From the NCBI RefSeq assembly GCF_964019385.1, contig NW_027044571.1, positions 29,283-93,282 of the forward strand: a DNA stretch of 64,000 nucleotides, given 5' to 3'. Position 1 is the first letter of the stretch; every line of letters begins with the position of its first letter. The notes under the pieces are model-generated. The model did no database searches. It worked only from the letters and a program-made list of their open reading frames with translations, and was not told the origin of the DNA. This stretch comes from Sycon ciliatum (lineage: Eukaryota > Porifera > Calcarea > Leucosolenida > Sycettidae). This document shows positions 63,882 to 64,000 of this stretch, in pieces. The position numbers and the translations under genes were made by a program.

Positions 63882-64000
63882 GCAGACTCAGACATGCCGA
63901 TCGCGGAAGCGATGATAGTGAACATCTATGTTAGACATTGCAACTTGTGCAGGGATTACACCATTCAACAGCTTGCAAGGCTGATGAATTGACCGCCACT
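63880..64000 (-). mobile_element. copy of the (CA)n-associated SINE-like repeat, cut by the window end
   Basis: GCCGATCGCGGAAGCGATGA through TTGACCGCCACT, matching 12530-12690 closely. Confidence 0.6.

Overview
Organism and overall character. This is a eukaryotic, almost certainly metazoan, genomic window. It has split genes with GT-AG exon borders, long (CA)n microsatellites, a 200-base run of N (assembly gap, 29628-29827), and dense transposable elements. The frequent palindrome TACATGTA, the BEL/Pao element, the Penelope-like elements with hammerhead ribozymes and the many TA-flanked terminal-inverted-repeat elements would suit a marine invertebrate (sponge, cnidarian, mollusc or similar). 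The sequence alone does not fix the phylum.

Layout. 0-7.2 kb: short exons of host genes on the minus strand, among MITEs and microsatellites. 7.2-16.3 kb: MITEs, a 37-bp minisatellite (9.7-10.1 kb), decayed LINE pieces, a SINE-like family tied to (CA)n tracts, and one signal-peptide exon (15.6-15.9 kb). 16.7-21.4 kb: a Penelope-like element (PLE) copy followed by a long CR1/Jockey-like LINE (minus). 22.6-29.6 kb: a nearly intact BEL/Pao LTR retrotransposon with a 2036-codon gag-pol ORF, the only apparently complete autonomous element here. 30-38 kb: two more PLE copies, an LTR fragment, a signal-peptide/ubiquitin-like gene and a Ty3-like 5' LTR. 38-41 kb: a TTAA-flanked element inserted in a PLE. 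41-46.2 kb: LINE pieces and the best-preserved PLE (44.3-46.2 kb). 46.4-55.6 kb: a pair of inverted pogo-like elements, fold-back repeats, LINE and SINE remnants. 56.3-57.1 kb: a fifth PLE. 57.4-59.0 kb: a putative gene with an exon of 39-bp repeats. 60-63.6 kb: two LINE copies with C-terminal C2H2 zinc fingers and hammerhead-like 3' ends.

What stands out. (1) A PLE family of five copies plus a fragment. Its GIY-YIG endonuclease is split by a roughly 200-residue insertion carrying an AT-hook and an acidic tract; each copy has an inverted partial copy at its 5' side, and most carry a minimal hammerhead in the 3' region. One copy has a paired C3-to-U and G8-to-A change. (2) A different hammerhead-like motif at 60.1 and 60.8 kb, the second at the 3' end of a zinc-finger LINE. 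(3) A ubiquitin-like sequence behind a signal peptide that lacks the lysines equivalent to K48 and K63. (4) (CA)n microsatellites that repeatedly abut the same dispersed repeat. Host-gene calls rest on splice-site and reading-frame logic only and are tentative.
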